DNA of 64,000 nt from Paramacrobiotus metropolitanus. Taxonomy: Eukaryota; Tardigrada; Eutardigrada; Parachela; Macrobiotidae. The translations under genes were made by a program, and so were the position numbers. The stretch is taken from the NCBI RefSeq assembly GCF_019649055.1, contig NW_026570238.1:868001-932000 (forward strand), given 5' to 3'. The notes beneath the pieces are model-generated. The model did not search any database, was not told the origin of the DNA, and saw only the letters and a program-made list of their open reading frames with translations. Of this stretch, positions 24,373 through 38,000 are shown piece by piece. Each line of letters begins with the position of its first letter. Position 1 is the stretch's first letter.

Positions 24373-27181
24373 ATGCCTAAAGCGTTCCTGGTGAAAAAAA
24401 GCTACTGGATCGTCAGGCGAGCCGCCGAGAAGGCGAGAAGCCAGACAAATTGTGGATCAGCATTGTCTTCTGGGTGCGATAGTGTTGAGAAATCAACAGA
24501 TGGCTGTTCTACATCGCAGCTATTACCGCTGCAATCCGCAGCAGCTCTCCAGCAGCACGCCTCATCGTCAGCATTTGAATTATTTGTCAATTCCACAAAA
24601 TCGCTTTCATCAACCAGCCCATCTAGTCGGCAAAATCAATGTGTTCCTCCTGTAACCCGAAATCATCCGGATGGTGCAGCCGCGGCGGCATCAACCAGCA
24701 GCAGCATCGTCAGTCCCGATACGATAGTTAGCAATGCGGCTAGGTCAACACTGATCCATGACAATAAGTGCCTTCCACATGCCGTAGCCTCCACGGGCAG
24801 CAATCGGCATAATTCCGCTGATAATACTACGCTCAGAACTATCATTAGCACGGCAACAGGTAAAAACGTAGCAACATCCATTTGCAAGTGTATGCACAGA
24901 GTATGGCAGTGGATTAATGGTGCTTTTCTAAAGTTCATTCGTGCGAATTGTAATATATACAGTCTGTAGATAGATTTGCTTATGAGTAAGTACTAATAGC
25001 GCTCAGGTGTACAGTCCATTTTCACCTTTACTCTTTTTCATTTTAATTAATTTTTGTAATCCGATAAATTCGGAAGCTCATTAGTTTGAATATTCATCGT
25101 TGGAGCTAGATCGCTAGAAGCTCATTTAGTGCATAGAATAAAGGTGATTCGATTGCCGCAAGTCGAACGAAAGTACTCTGTAATTCGACTTGTACATATC
25201 GAAGCAATAATTCTGAGTACGCCGAAACTTATTTCATACTACTATTTGTGCTCTACACGCACAAAAACATAACATTTTAAAATTTAATTGATCCAACAGC
25301 GGCAACAAGCGATATCTTGTCCAATCACATATCAATGTAGCCTGCCGCAACATTCATCTATGTACAACGCTAAATGTCACCAATGCATCCTACGGTTTTA
25401 AAACTGTAGAACAGAAGCATGTGTCAATAATTATTATTTGGCTACTTTGTCTTTAAATTGTTTGAAATTGTATGTCACCATTACTCCAAAATCTGTTGGT
25501 GTGATTCGTCCGTTAGCGTCGTAATTAAAACAAGAATACTGATGGAAAGATTTCATAACTGTCATATCTACTATACTTATTTGTGTTATTTTTTCTCCAA
25601 GTTATATATGCGCCGAATAGTATTAGTGGCCCTGTGTTATATACATACTCGGCTTTAGTTTGTAATAATATCGCGATCGTTACATTTCGGTGATGAATGA
25701 TGGAAAAATTTCGTTTTACCTTTCGAGTTTTGACTATGTGACTGGACTGGTACTCCCTTGAATTTTAATTATTGTATTGCTATGTGAAATACTTCTAATA
25801 CTTTAACAAAAGTTTGATTAAGTTTGATCAGGAACGTTCTCTGGAAAACAGAATAACGGTTTTACTTTATCGAACTACTGACATACTCGTACATTATTGC
25901 GATATTATGAAAGCAGTTATTTATGAATGGGTAACAACATTTATCTAGTCTAACTCTAACATAAGCGTGTTCTTTGTAGCATTGCCGAGTCCACCATACT
26001 CACCTGACGAAAATCTGAAAAGCACTTCGAAGTCTAAAAAGCGCGATCAATCACGTTCGTCTCACGGTGCGGCCAAGAGCGGAAATGCCGAAGCGAAATC
26101 TATCAAACGCATCCGCGAAAGCAAGCACAACGGAGAGCCAGCGGTGGCCCGTGGCAAGCACTCTGATTTTGACGTTGATTCCCTGAAGATTGTGGATGGA
26201 CGGTCACGGAAGAAACGACGCAGCGCTGATCATGAAGATAGATCACCGGCCCTGCACAGCGACAACACAGGGGCCAGGTACACCTGCACGGAATGCGGTA
26301 AAAGCTATGCAACAAGTAGCAATCTATCGCGGCATAAGCAGACGCACCGGAGTCTGGATAGTGGTGGGGCGAAAAAATGCCAGACATGTGGAAAGGTCTA
26401 TGTCAGCATGCCCGCTCTTTCAATGCACCTTCTGACGCATAAACTCAATTACAAATGCCAGTTCTGCAACAAGCAGTTCAGTCGCCCATGGTTATTGCAG
26501 GTATGTATTTTAATTTTTCTCATCCTATTAACCTCATAGCATAACTAATGCTAAGAAAGAATGTTAGTTAGTAATATTTTGGTTTTATGTTTATCACTCG
26601 TGCAGTGCATTTCTGGAACTACGGTTATTTGCTAGCTCGTTACTCAGACTTGCAAGCGCTTACTAAGTATTCATTCTAGTATAGGTATTAACAGGAATCG
26701 GAGGTGCTTGATGAGCACAATGTTGGAGCACATAATTGTTAGACACAGCTGCGTAACTACGTTACACAATAAGACGAAAAATTGTCATTGTCTACAGTTT
26801 TTAAAAAGTGGTTTGTACATGATAGGGTCATCTGCGCAGCCATACTGGCGAAAAACCTTTCCGTTGCGGGTGTGGAAAATCTTTTGCTGATCGGAGCAAC
26901 TTGCGGGTAAGAAATCTGTTTTGTTGTAGTCATCTTACATTTGACCTTGTTGCCGGCAGATTTTATAATTTGTTTAAAAATTGCAGGCGCACATGCAAAC
27001 GCACTCATCATCCAGGCAGCATATCTGCAAATACTGCTCGAAATCCTTTTCGCTGAAATCGTACCTGAACAAGCACTACGAATCCAGCTGTGTGCATCGT
27101 GACCGTACTGGGAGTCCCATGTCTTCCTCGAATTCTGAAGAAAGCAGTTCGAGCTCAGTGGATGCGTCGTATTCATCATGA
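24373..27181 (+). CDS. scrt: Scratch, Snail-superfamily C2H2 zinc-finger transcriptional repressor
   Basis: Four exons (24373-24859, 25980-26500, 26826-26906, 26987-27181) encode 427 aa. The N-terminus MPKAFLVKK is a SNAG repressor motif. A Ser/Thr-rich low-complexity region and a basic segment precede five C2H2 fingers: YTCTECGKSYATSSNLSRH, KKCQTCGKVYVSMPALSMH, YKCQFCNKQFSRPWLLQ, FRCGCGKSFADRSNLRAH and HICKYCSKSFSLKSYLNKH. The SLDSGGAKKC linker and VSMPALSMH identify Scratch rather than Snail. Known Scratch proteins are pan-neural nuclear repressors binding E-box-type sites and promoting neuronal fate. The oddity is finger 4, where only one residue separates the Cys pair (C-G-C instead of C-x2-C). 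A short Ser-rich tail ends the protein. AATAAA is at 27220-27225, with another near 27936. Confidence 0.93.
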
Positions 27182-30107
27182 CCGCCAGAGCACGATCACC
27201 ACTAAATCCTCTTTACCGGAATAAAGGTCACGCCGATTTAATTGTGTATAGATGTGTGGCTCTACCTGAAATATTATTCCTACGTTTCCCAAGGTATACC
27301 CGGATAATGGCGCGTAATTATCCGTGAAAAGCCAGTCACCGACAATGTATTTATACGCTTCCAGCAGTGCATTCCCCGTGATGGTTGACGAATGCGTACT
27401 TGTTAGTGCTTGTTTGTTCCCATCGACCGGTATCAAGTACTCTAGTCTGCGATGGACAATTTCCAAGTCCTGAACTGTGTTTAGATGAAATTTTCTGTCT
27501 CATTTGTTTCTGGCAGTTAACGTTGCATCGCTGATGAGCTGATTTAGAGTCGACAGGGCAGCTCAATCCTTCGATTCACATTGCTCTCCCTTTTCAACGG
27601 ATCTCCGCTGCCGACATGCATGTAAGCATCTCTCAGGATGCGTACGTGTGTGCGGTCTCTTTCAAAAAACAGTTCCTGCTATCCCCGATAAACGCTGACG
27701 TGACACGACGGATAACTCTAATCGCTGTGACCCGAGTGTTTCCTTGCGTGCTGTATCCTACGGTTTTGAAATTGTATAACAAAAGCATGGTATGCATGTA
27801 TGGATTTTTTATCAGCAATAATGACTTTGCCTGTATTCGAATAGCAATAATCATAAGTGGGTAAATTTCTCCTTACCGATCACTTTTGCGCGAGATGAAA
27901 TGTAACGGGCTTTAATACTCTGTATATATACATTCAATAAAACTGATCAAATCTGCTGCTTCTGCTTAATTGTAATCACAAAAAAACCTTAGCTTTTTTG
28001 TCGGCGCATTTACTTGACCGATGCACATTTTCATCTCACATTTTTGAGTTTGACCATGACAATATTATAGAATATGTTAATGAATGCTGCCGGATCATTG
28101 CTTGTGCTGGTATGAAGTGAACTAAAAACCGCGAACAACTTGTTGCACTAATGACTACTTACTCATTTCTTCCAGTACTTTATAGCAAATACCGCGTACC
28201 GTGTGTATTGTATATACATGGTACCGTACGGTATTATTTATCAAGACTTATTAGTGATGATAGTGCCATGGGGTTTGTCAGCTATCATTATTTCCATTTT
28301 GTTAGTCAACTGCTGACTGTTATTTAGTCAGTAGTTACAAGTTGGAGCAATGCAGTTTGCATTACATGTGAAGCTTAATATACTTCGTAGATGGAGCATC
28401 AGGAATGTATTATCAGGAATCTACTTTTTCAGAGCTGGTAGCAAAGCTGACCAGTGAGGTTACTTTTTATAGTTTTTAAGTTTGCGCAGTTTCTGAAATT
28501 GTTACAATAATTAATTTAGCGACAATGCTACTCGATAGCATCCAGTTTTGCTTCCAGCTTGGTAAAAGGATAATTCCGCTTTAAATTCACCTGTTTAAAT
28601 ACGGGAAAACCTTAACCAATTATTTATATAAATAAAAGTACCTTTAATATTTCAAACTTCTACGTTTTTTAGCATCTACTCTAGTGAGTGGTACGGTAAA
28701 CTGTAAATGACTACTCGGTAGAGTAATAAGGGTACATAGTTATAGTAGTGATAATTATTATAAACTCAAAGTCTCTAGGGTAGTCTGTACGCTCGGAGCA
28801 CTGCTAATACATGTGTCGTATTTACTGTACCATTTGGCAACCATGCTGGAATTTTTACCGGAAGTTGTGGCATAGGTATGGGAAAATCCTTAATGGAGTA
28901 TGCTCCCTATAAAAAAATAATTGTTCCAAAAATTTAACTTTTATGAATTTATACACGTTAACAAGTTTTTATATATACTCATGTATGGTCTCTCGTTTAC
29001 TTACTTTTTTAACTAGTAGCGAGCAGTTTAGACCTTGATCAACAAGTACGTTTGGGCATTTCTCTTTTGCCGCACATATGTTATCAATATTGCAGCTACC
29101 TAATGTTTCCGGCAAACAAACATAATTATGCTAATTGTAAACGCTTTTGAAAGTACGCACACTACCCTATATATAGCTAGTGCTAGAACGGTTTCGGTAG
29201 GTGTGTCGACGATAAAAAATATTGTTTTATACATACCAAATTTTCCATGGACACACGGGACCTTCTTGTTAAAGCTGAAAAATCCTTAGGATACTTTCAT
29301 TGTTACGGAAGTTTGCATATGCAATAGGTGAGAAAGCTAAACGTTTTGATATGCTTTATACTTGGTAATACAATGTGGTGCGGAAAAGTTATGTTGCGTT
29401 TTATACTGGTTATATAAAATCCTAATGTACATTATACATACAATTGTGATTTATAAACCCCTGCTGGGAATGCAAGCTGTAGCAATTTATTAAATTTTAT
29501 TTCTGCATAACGCATCTGTTAAATACAAGACAACCTTTTTAACACATTAAAATATATTCTTTATCGTGTATCGATTTGAGATTAAAACAGGTGCATAAAA
29601 CAGATATGCAGTAGAAAGGCAGACGCATTTGTAATTTGTATGTGCTGTTGAAAATACGTTTGAATTAAGAGTAGCACAACCTTGCTTTTAAATAAAAAAT
29701 TACTGCATGGAAGTATTGCTATTTCATCGTGTTTTTGAAAACTTACCGAAATGATGTCGCCTGGAGTGCATATACGAGTAAATATAATCTCGTTGAACCG
29801 TAACCGACACAGAGGCTTCCATGTCTGATAATTGACGCAGGGCATTGCAATTTCTCGCTCAAACGTCAAGAATTAAATCGTTCTAATTTTATTGTTAAAT
29901 TAAAACCGAAAGATGTTCAGAACACGGTTTAATACAGCTTAGCTTACTTTTTACCAAGCAAACATAACTTGCGATTAAGTTTTGCATCCTCTCAGCAAAC
30001 TGCTACGTACAGTTCTGATAAAAATTTGTGAAGGACAAGAATGATAACCAATAGTTGACCACTTAACGTTGCTAATTGGTAACCGGCACTTTTTAAACAC
30101 CACCTAC

Positions 30108-30403
30108 CTGAACTAATCTTAAATTCTTGCAGTTTGACGGGGTCGGAATCAGAACCACAGTCACGAATATAAACGTTCTTCAATTTCATCGGAAATTCAG
30201 TTGATCTTTGCGCATAATCAAGCTAAAAAATTGCCTTTCGACGTACATTTGATAACTTTTTCCTACATATAAGGTGACGAACTGGAAGTGCTATAAACAA
30301 GTCAATTAGTATTGTACTAACCGTGATAATCTTGTTCATGCAATCGGCAAATCCTTTTCCTTCTAATGCTACGCTTCCGGTTGCAAGAGAAGAGACTGAC
30401 GTC
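30108..30403 (-). CDS. Possible minus-strand gene fragment (two exon-like segments)
   Basis: Two minus-strand segments look like exons: 30403-30322 and 30222-30108. The first reads VALEGKGFADCMNKIIT after an ataatag acceptor and ends at a gttagt donor in phase 0. The second follows a ttttttag acceptor, reads KNVYIRDCGSDSDPVKLQEF and ends at a gtaggt donor. They join in frame. The DCGSDSDPVKLQ pattern is vaguely like the start of ML (MD-2-related lipid-recognition) domains, but the rest of such a domain was not found, so no function is claimed. A start codon and terminal exons are not identified. It could be a pseudogene or chance. Confidence 0.25.
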
Positions 30404-31943
30404 CTATTATTTGTGAAAAAACCCTTCTCACCATTTTAAATATTGATTAACAACTGCTATTAAAAAATATAGAATTTAAATTCAAAACTGAATCGTTGCG
30501 CAATGAAATGAAAAGCGTTTATGTGATGATCAAATCCTTATAATTAGACGAGAAACTGCTGTCAAAGCAAATCGGTACGCTGTGCATGCAGAAATTTGCA
30601 TCTTGCGCGTGTAACTTGTGAATTTGCAACCAGATTATTTTATTTCAAATTATTGACCTGCTGAGCAACATATGTAGAAGTATATATTCTGTTGAACAGA
30701 TTTAGTTTGCTCGCATAAAACCTAAGAATTGCATCGCTTCTTTAAAACTGAAGGCAGTAATAAAACTTGCCAACCAACACACTCAAAATATCACCGGTTT
30801 TCTGCGATAAAAAGCGCAGTCTGAAGCATTAGCCAAGGTATAATGGCTTTAACAAAGTATAACAAGGCGACAGAAAAGTCTGCTTCTTCGGTTATTGTTT
30901 CAAACAAATTAATACGGACATATTTTTATACCGATTTATGTGCGTTTACACGGACCTTCACAATCTTTGATGTGATGTTAAAATCCACAGTAGCGAAGCA
31001 CTTGCCACTCTACTATCAGTTCTGGGAATGCAAAAATGATAATTCTAAAACCAAAACAAGAAAACCAAAGCAGTTATAATGAACGCAAGATATAGCACGA
31101 GTATATACAAATACAAGTTATATTAATATGACTACTCTACATCTTAACTTTTACTTCAGCCACAGCACCTTAAATTTCTCTCGGCAAAATATCTATTGTA
31201 TTTGTATGTATTTGCAAACCTAACAAACTAGAACACTGCTAACACCACTTTTTTGGCTTTTTACGAGACATCCTTTACAGTTAAGCCAACAAGCGTTATT
31301 TTTTTATCTGAAACGATTATTCTTGCATGGGTACTGCTTTTTCTTGGCTTTTTCGATATGTTTTAGCTAAGTTAGCCCAAGGAAGGGTGCAGCAGCTACA
31401 GAGTGCAGTACTAAAACGTACTTAGCTACAATAAATATCTACTGCCACATGCAGTAACTCTAATACGGCGACCCGCTTATGGCAGAAAAAAGAGAATTAT
31501 ATACGATTAACACACCAAAGGCATGGAAAAAATCAGATTGTGTTTGCACTAGAAGCAATACGCTAACCGAAATACTTTATCTAAAACAAACAGCCCAAAA
31601 AAATGACTGACGTAGCAATATTGCCGGCTAGGCCGATCGAGAGCAGTTCATGGGAAACAGACAGGATGTTTACCGGATCGAATGCTGTACGATGTCTGAC
31701 GGATATTCCCGGCAATTGGCTAAACCATGAGATTGGAAAACTCAGCTTGTAGACAGTCCGGTCGAATTTCTAATAATCTTTTCCTGACTAACATTCATTT
31801 GTGTGATGAGGGAATCTGTTGGCATAATACATTACTAAGCAGCCACTTTTGTGGACTGATTCAGAAGATGTACGAGACGGAAATTGATAGAATCGTTAGC
31901 AATTAGTGTAATAATAAACGACTGGTTTTCTTCTTGATGGTTA

Positions 31944-31952
31944 TATATAAAT
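31944..31952 (+). promoter_or_regulatory. Possible TATA box of the nicotinic receptor gene
   Basis: The sequence tatataaat lies about 60 bases upstream of the start codon at 32004, at a distance suitable for a TATA box followed by a short leader. The only evidence is motif and position. Confidence 0.35.
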
Positions 31953-32003
31953 ATAACAAAATCGGCGATCAGTTTTATTTATAGAATCCCATGACTTACG
32001 ATT

Positions 32004-35000
32004 ATGGGCATCCGTTATTCTGTAGTAAATATGCCAGGATTTACAATGCTGCGGCAAAACAAGGATTGCACATTTTTGCTGAGTTTTTGCCTACTTACTG
32101 TAAATTTTTCATCTGCAAGTCTGGATGCTGAAAGGTTGTATTCGTACTTAATGCGAGATTATAATAAGTTGGTGAGACCGGTCGTTGCAAATGGGGATGT
32201 TTTGGAACTGAAGATGAGCTTAAAACTAACGCAGCTAATTGGTGTGGTGAGTGAAAATTACGAGTACATTGTCTATAGTACTTGGCAAGAACAAGAGCCC
32301 GCAGCATTTAGTTAATGTACTTTATGTTAGATCGTGCATTACTCGTTACTAGTAGACCGTCGGTTCAATACATTTGTTTTTAATTCACATGCATGAGAAA
32401 AACATTTTGTTATGTTACTCACCATCAGCATGTTTAATCAGATCCTTTTTATACTGAAATAACTCCCCCCTTTTAAAATGGGTCATTTTAGAAGAGGGAT
32501 TATCAAATTTGTTTATACGATACAAAATTCTAAACTAACAGATAATATGAGCTAATTCGCTTATAACTGCAATGTTACTATAAAAAAATTTAATATGTGA
32601 ATGTTTTATAGGACGAAGTCAATCAAGTTTTGACTACCAACATGATAGTGCGACAGGTAAGTTATTAATTGACCTGTTGATATGTCGCTTTTGCAAGCAC
32701 TGATTCAAATCCTTATAATATGATGCGTTAACAATAGTGTGGCGCTCAAGAAGACAGAACATGTCGCAATAAACACAGTTTAAAAACAGGTAGCATGTAT
32801 ACCAAAAATTTTTATCATTGCATGCACCGTTGCAGAAATGGAACGATTACAAATTGAGCTGGAATCCCGATCACTTTGGTGGAATCAATTATCTTGACAT
32901 TCCAAGCGAAAACATTTGGCTGCCGGATGTGGTGTTATATTTCAAGTACGATAAAGCATAACAGCATATCTAGCCCAATGTCGCGTAGATGAATAAACAA
33001 TAACTTTCGTTAATTAACCGAAGCTGTTATTAGAGTTTGAAATACTGCTATTAAGTACATTTTGATAATACAGCTGCTTACGTATTTTAAACATTAGATC
33101 CGTCAGTGAAAGTACAACTTTGCGGTATTCAGTGAGTCAGTGTTGTAGTTCCTAGTACTTCCTACTGTACTGTGGCCACGACCAAGGAATTCAGTTAACA
33201 AAAAAATTCAGTAAACCTAATTTTGATCATAGCTGTGTAATGCATTTACTTTGTTTTGTATTAGTGCGGAAGGGACCTACCAAATTACGACAATGACAAA
33301 ATTAATGGTCAATTACACTGGGGACATCACCTGGGAGCCACCAGTGATTTACAAAAGCTACTGCCCGATAAACGTCACCTACTTTCCGTATGTAAGTGCG
33401 TACGCTTGCTTGAGTTATATAATCGCGCGCGATTATGCATCCTTGTTGAATTTACTTCTGCCATTAAATACAAAAAAACTTAGAAATTAAAAAAAATTGT
33501 TTTTGATTTAGTAATGCAAGTGACAAATATAACAAGCCGGGTACCAATAATAATAATATTATGATTAGCTGTTCCATATCCAGTAAGTGCTTGAACATAA
33601 CTGACATCGTGTAAAAATATACTACAGAATGCTCAACTTAAAGTTTTAGCTGAAGTGTTTTCTATTGCAGGATAAACAAACATGCAAAATGAAGGTACAA
33701 TTAACTGCACCTTTTGATTGGTTGTTAATTACATCGTAACTTATGTTTTCTCATAATTTTAGTTAATAAGCTGTTAGGAACGCGAGACAATTTGGAAAAA
33801 CGTGTTTTCATACAGTTGAAAAAACTTATATTAATGTTGAGGAGACAACCGGAGGTAATACGTATTGCATTCATTTGCCATGAAAATCGGTACTCTCACT
33901 TGTCAGGATTGTGCACCAACGTTACCGTTGATATATGCAACCTTCCACAGTCACGTTTATTGCATATGCCCCTCCCCCTCCTATTTCGCAGTCTCTTAAT
34001 TAATTACAGGCACCCATGTTGCTGATTGCGCGATACAGGTTCCATACCTATTTTTTAACTGCTTTTTGCAGATTATATATATGGTTGTAATATAGTGCAC
34101 GACACTTTCCCGTAAAGTACCGTGAAATGTTGAATGACAATGACATTTTGCTAATTATACATTGTCCTTGTATCAACAACAGCAGTGACAGCTCCTTTCC
34201 AGTATTATCGGCTTCGTTTCTGCATGTTCCTGACTTCTGGTTACCGTGGAATAGTTGCAGTCTGAAATGAGAGCTGCCGCGACCTTTGAGTCTGATAAGC
34301 CGTGGTTTTTTGTCCAAATTGTATCGTTGAGCTAACTAGGAAAATAACAGGCACAACTTACAACTTACTGCATAGCTTACAGCACAACTTACGTTGTAGC
34401 AGGCACAACTTACAGTTGCGGCCTCTCATAATCATGTTGCGAAGAAGAGTAAAATGGGTGATTCTGAGGACCACTGTCAAAACGCCGGCAGAATTTGCGG
34501 TGGTCAAAACACCGGCCGAAATTTCGGTGGTCACTTTAAAGCATTATCAATAATCTGCCACATCAGCTGTTTACCGGTTTCCATCGCTGGTGGTAGCTTG
34601 CTGGTCGAAATCTACGGAATCGGAAGGGAACTGAACATGACATTACGTCAGCTTCCGGACAAAGTTAATCAGTAATGTTGCGATCGCTTTTAGTGCTCAC
34701 AGCGCGTCAGCTTCTCTGCGGCTCGCATTGTCATCACTGAAAGTAAAAAAGGGTTGAAAACAAGTCTTTTAGTTTTTTCTTTTTATTCTCCTTTACAATT
34801 TATTTCGCTATTAAATATAAATCTTTCCTCATGTGTAACACACCGCGTGCCAGCTAACATTTTTTAATATTTTTGATTAGGACTTTACTTGAAGTTAAAA
34901 ATGTTGAAAAACTTCTGCCCGCGTTTCGACCAACGGAAATTCTGCCGGTATTTTGACGTTGGCCGTTTCTGAAGAAGCCTGTAAACGTACTGAAAAACAT

Positions 35001-38000
35001 ACCTAATCACTCTGTCGTATCAATAGTTATTAGTTGATTTAGCAAAGCTAATTCCGGCTAACGCAGCGGAGGTGACCGCAAAGCTGCAAAGATCAACCGG
35101 TGTCCAGCCGAGAAAACCTTCAGAGTATGTCGATGGGATGTACATTCCAGCGCTGGAGAAATAGTGTATCTGCGCTAGTAGATGTGACAGAGTATTTTAC
35201 ATTGTGTTAAGTGCATTTAAATTTGATGCTGCATTAATATTAATTAATAAGTGCAATTCTAGGTTTAAGTTAAGGGCGCGCTGTCGTAGCTATGGACTGA
35301 CCGGTTGTGACCGGCACCGCCGGTAATCCATGCTCCGGTGTTACCCATTGCATCATCAGCTGCATTATCAGTCGTAGTGTCGGTAGCTGGTAGACTGCTA
35401 ACTTTGACCTTTCGCACAACAGTGCAAAAAATAACATGCTGTGCGGAAGTCGCACCGCGACAACGCATTCGATGACAGTCGTACACATTCGGTGGAGTGG
35501 GAATATGCTCTGTATTTCGAGAGTAACGCACTTAAAACCATACTTTCGGTAGGTGCATGGTGGTACACGAGGACGTCGACATCCGTACCTAAAGAAAGTT
35601 ACCAAATACCGAAACACCCAAGATCGACTGGGTTGCGGCCCGATAAATTTAATAAAATATTAGATAATTGGCGAGCGGAAGAATTATTTAGGATGCGAAC
35701 AGGGAATTCTACGTAATGCCAGAACACGCGGTACTATCAATCTTGATATGCGCGTAGCTACTCTGTACATATGTCTCTCTGATTAATTGTGCGTCATAAT
35801 AGTTACAGTTCTGCGTAATGCATATGACGTTTGTACTTAGATTTTTTTTTATAGTTTGGATCCTGGACTTACGATGCATCTCTAGGTATATATCTAACTC
35901 CACAAATACAGAAAAAAGGAAAATTCGTGCAAAACCTACAACACAACGTATCGCGCTTTAAAACCATATTACGAATGCCGAAATCTCTACTCTAGCTATA
36001 AGGCATTTTGCACCTATTGTACTGCAAGTAACTGTAAATTGCTTACGCACAATAATTTTTAGTTTTGCTGCAAACTACAACTAACATACTAGTGCAATAA
36101 GTCTGCATAAGAAATTTACCGTCGCGCCTCATATTTTATGCATCTTTGTCCGCTTGTGTTCATTTGCTATGTTTGTTATAAAAGCGGAACGTAATCATAT
36201 ACAAGATCTAGAATTATAGGTTTGTGTGTAACGTTTTGTATTGTGTTGCTGTATAGTTAATTTAACACCAGAACGAGGATTTACTGATGATTTTAAAGAA
36301 ATACTAATTGGAATGGATCTGTCAGAGTAAGTAAAGCGGATCAAATATCTGATCCATGCAGGCAGCAAGAATAATAATATCACTGCCGTGCAGCCTACTT
36401 TCTTGCATAATTTTGCTCCTTTTCAATCAGATGTTACGTAACTTTGTACACGCACATAATAATGACGTGTTTGCATTAATAACATGTTTAATAATTTTGT
36501 GATATATTATTTATACATATATATATATATATATAAAATATTGTTTGTTTGCTCATAATCGATAATTTTTTCACAACAATGGCCTCGGCTAGGCAGCAAT
36601 TTTTCGAAGTTTCATACATGATACGGTGTACCCAATTTACAGATACAAGCCCAGCATCGAATGGGATATTTTGGAGGCAAGATTTCCTTTACAACATTTT
36701 TGTCTAAAGGGCCATCCACGTGAGGTGATCGTTGTTGTATTTTAAATTATACATACTAATGATTTCAGGCATCTGCAATGCGTCGTAAGGAAGTGTTCTC
36801 TTATGGCACGTTTGTGGACATCACATACACCATTGAGATCCGCAGAAAGGCTTTGTTCTACACAGGTTTGTATAAGAAATAAAAAATCTCAGTTAGAGTA
36901 CAAAAAAAACAAATTAAATCTCAGTTAGAGTACTTGTATAAGTACTCTAACTGAGATTTAATTTGTTGCGATTGCTGATTAATGATTTGCATGGTTTTTT
37001 AACAACTTTTACCTTAGAAAATATGTTTTTTAGTCAATCTGATGATTCCTTGCGTTTTGATCTCCTTCCTTACTGTTTTCGTATTTTATCTTCCAATCGA
37101 CAGTGGAGAAAAGGTCACGTTGTGCATCTCGATACTGTTGTCCTTAACGGTGTTTATTCTTCTGCTCGCGGAGGTGAGTCCCTTTCGAAACCACGATTTG
37201 AAAGTTGATCTTAAAACATCAGTTTTATTGCAGATTATCCCGCCGACATCCTTAGCAGTAAGTATCGCTAAAACCGATAAAATGCAGGGTCCAACGTATA
37301 AAGGAACATGCATTGCAGTGCATTCTACACAATACTCTACAAAATACTCTAAAATTATTTAAGAAAGAACTACGTAAACGCAACCCCATATTTAATTTGC
37401 CATATAATTGCAAAATATACGTATTGAATAGCGACCCGCTTATCAAGCAATTCTGCTTCTGGTTGTGACTTTTATTGTAACTTTTAGGTTCCGCTAATGG
37501 GCAGGTATCTGCTGTTTACGCTGATTATGGTCACCTGCAGCATCGCAATTACAATTTTGGTTATTAACGTTCATGTAAGTTTAATGCGTAATTTACACAC
37601 ACATGTATTGTACAACCTACAAGAATATTAAACGTGTCTTACTACAGTTCACCCACAATTAACTATGATTAACCGTATTAATCATTCATTAGTTTCGCAA
37701 TCCTTCGACGCACATTATGCGGCCATGGATACGTCGGATCTTCATCGACCTCTTGCCAAAACTTTTGCTAATGGATCGACCACCGGAAGCCACATTACAA
37801 CATATCCCAGACAACGACTGCGAAGCAAGCCTTAAAAATAACAGAGCACTTCGTGTTGCATCCGATGCCGATACCCTTCAGCGTCAGAATTCCAACACCT
37901 CACAAACTACTCAGAAGCACAAAAGGCTGAACCGAGATATTCAACACGCTGTCGATGGGATAAATTTTGTCGTGGAACATGTTCGTACGGCGAACAAATT

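Larger units (their letters stand above)
27182..32003. other. Gene-poor spacer between Scratch and nicotinic receptor
   Basis: The first several hundred bases may be Scratch 3' UTR, with AATAAA at 27220 and about 27936. The remainder is AT-rich. A possible minus-strand gene fragment is at 30108-30403 (listed separately). Other open frames (30843-31079 + and a 49-codon ORF 31603-31752 +) have no recognised domain. Confidence 0.5.
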
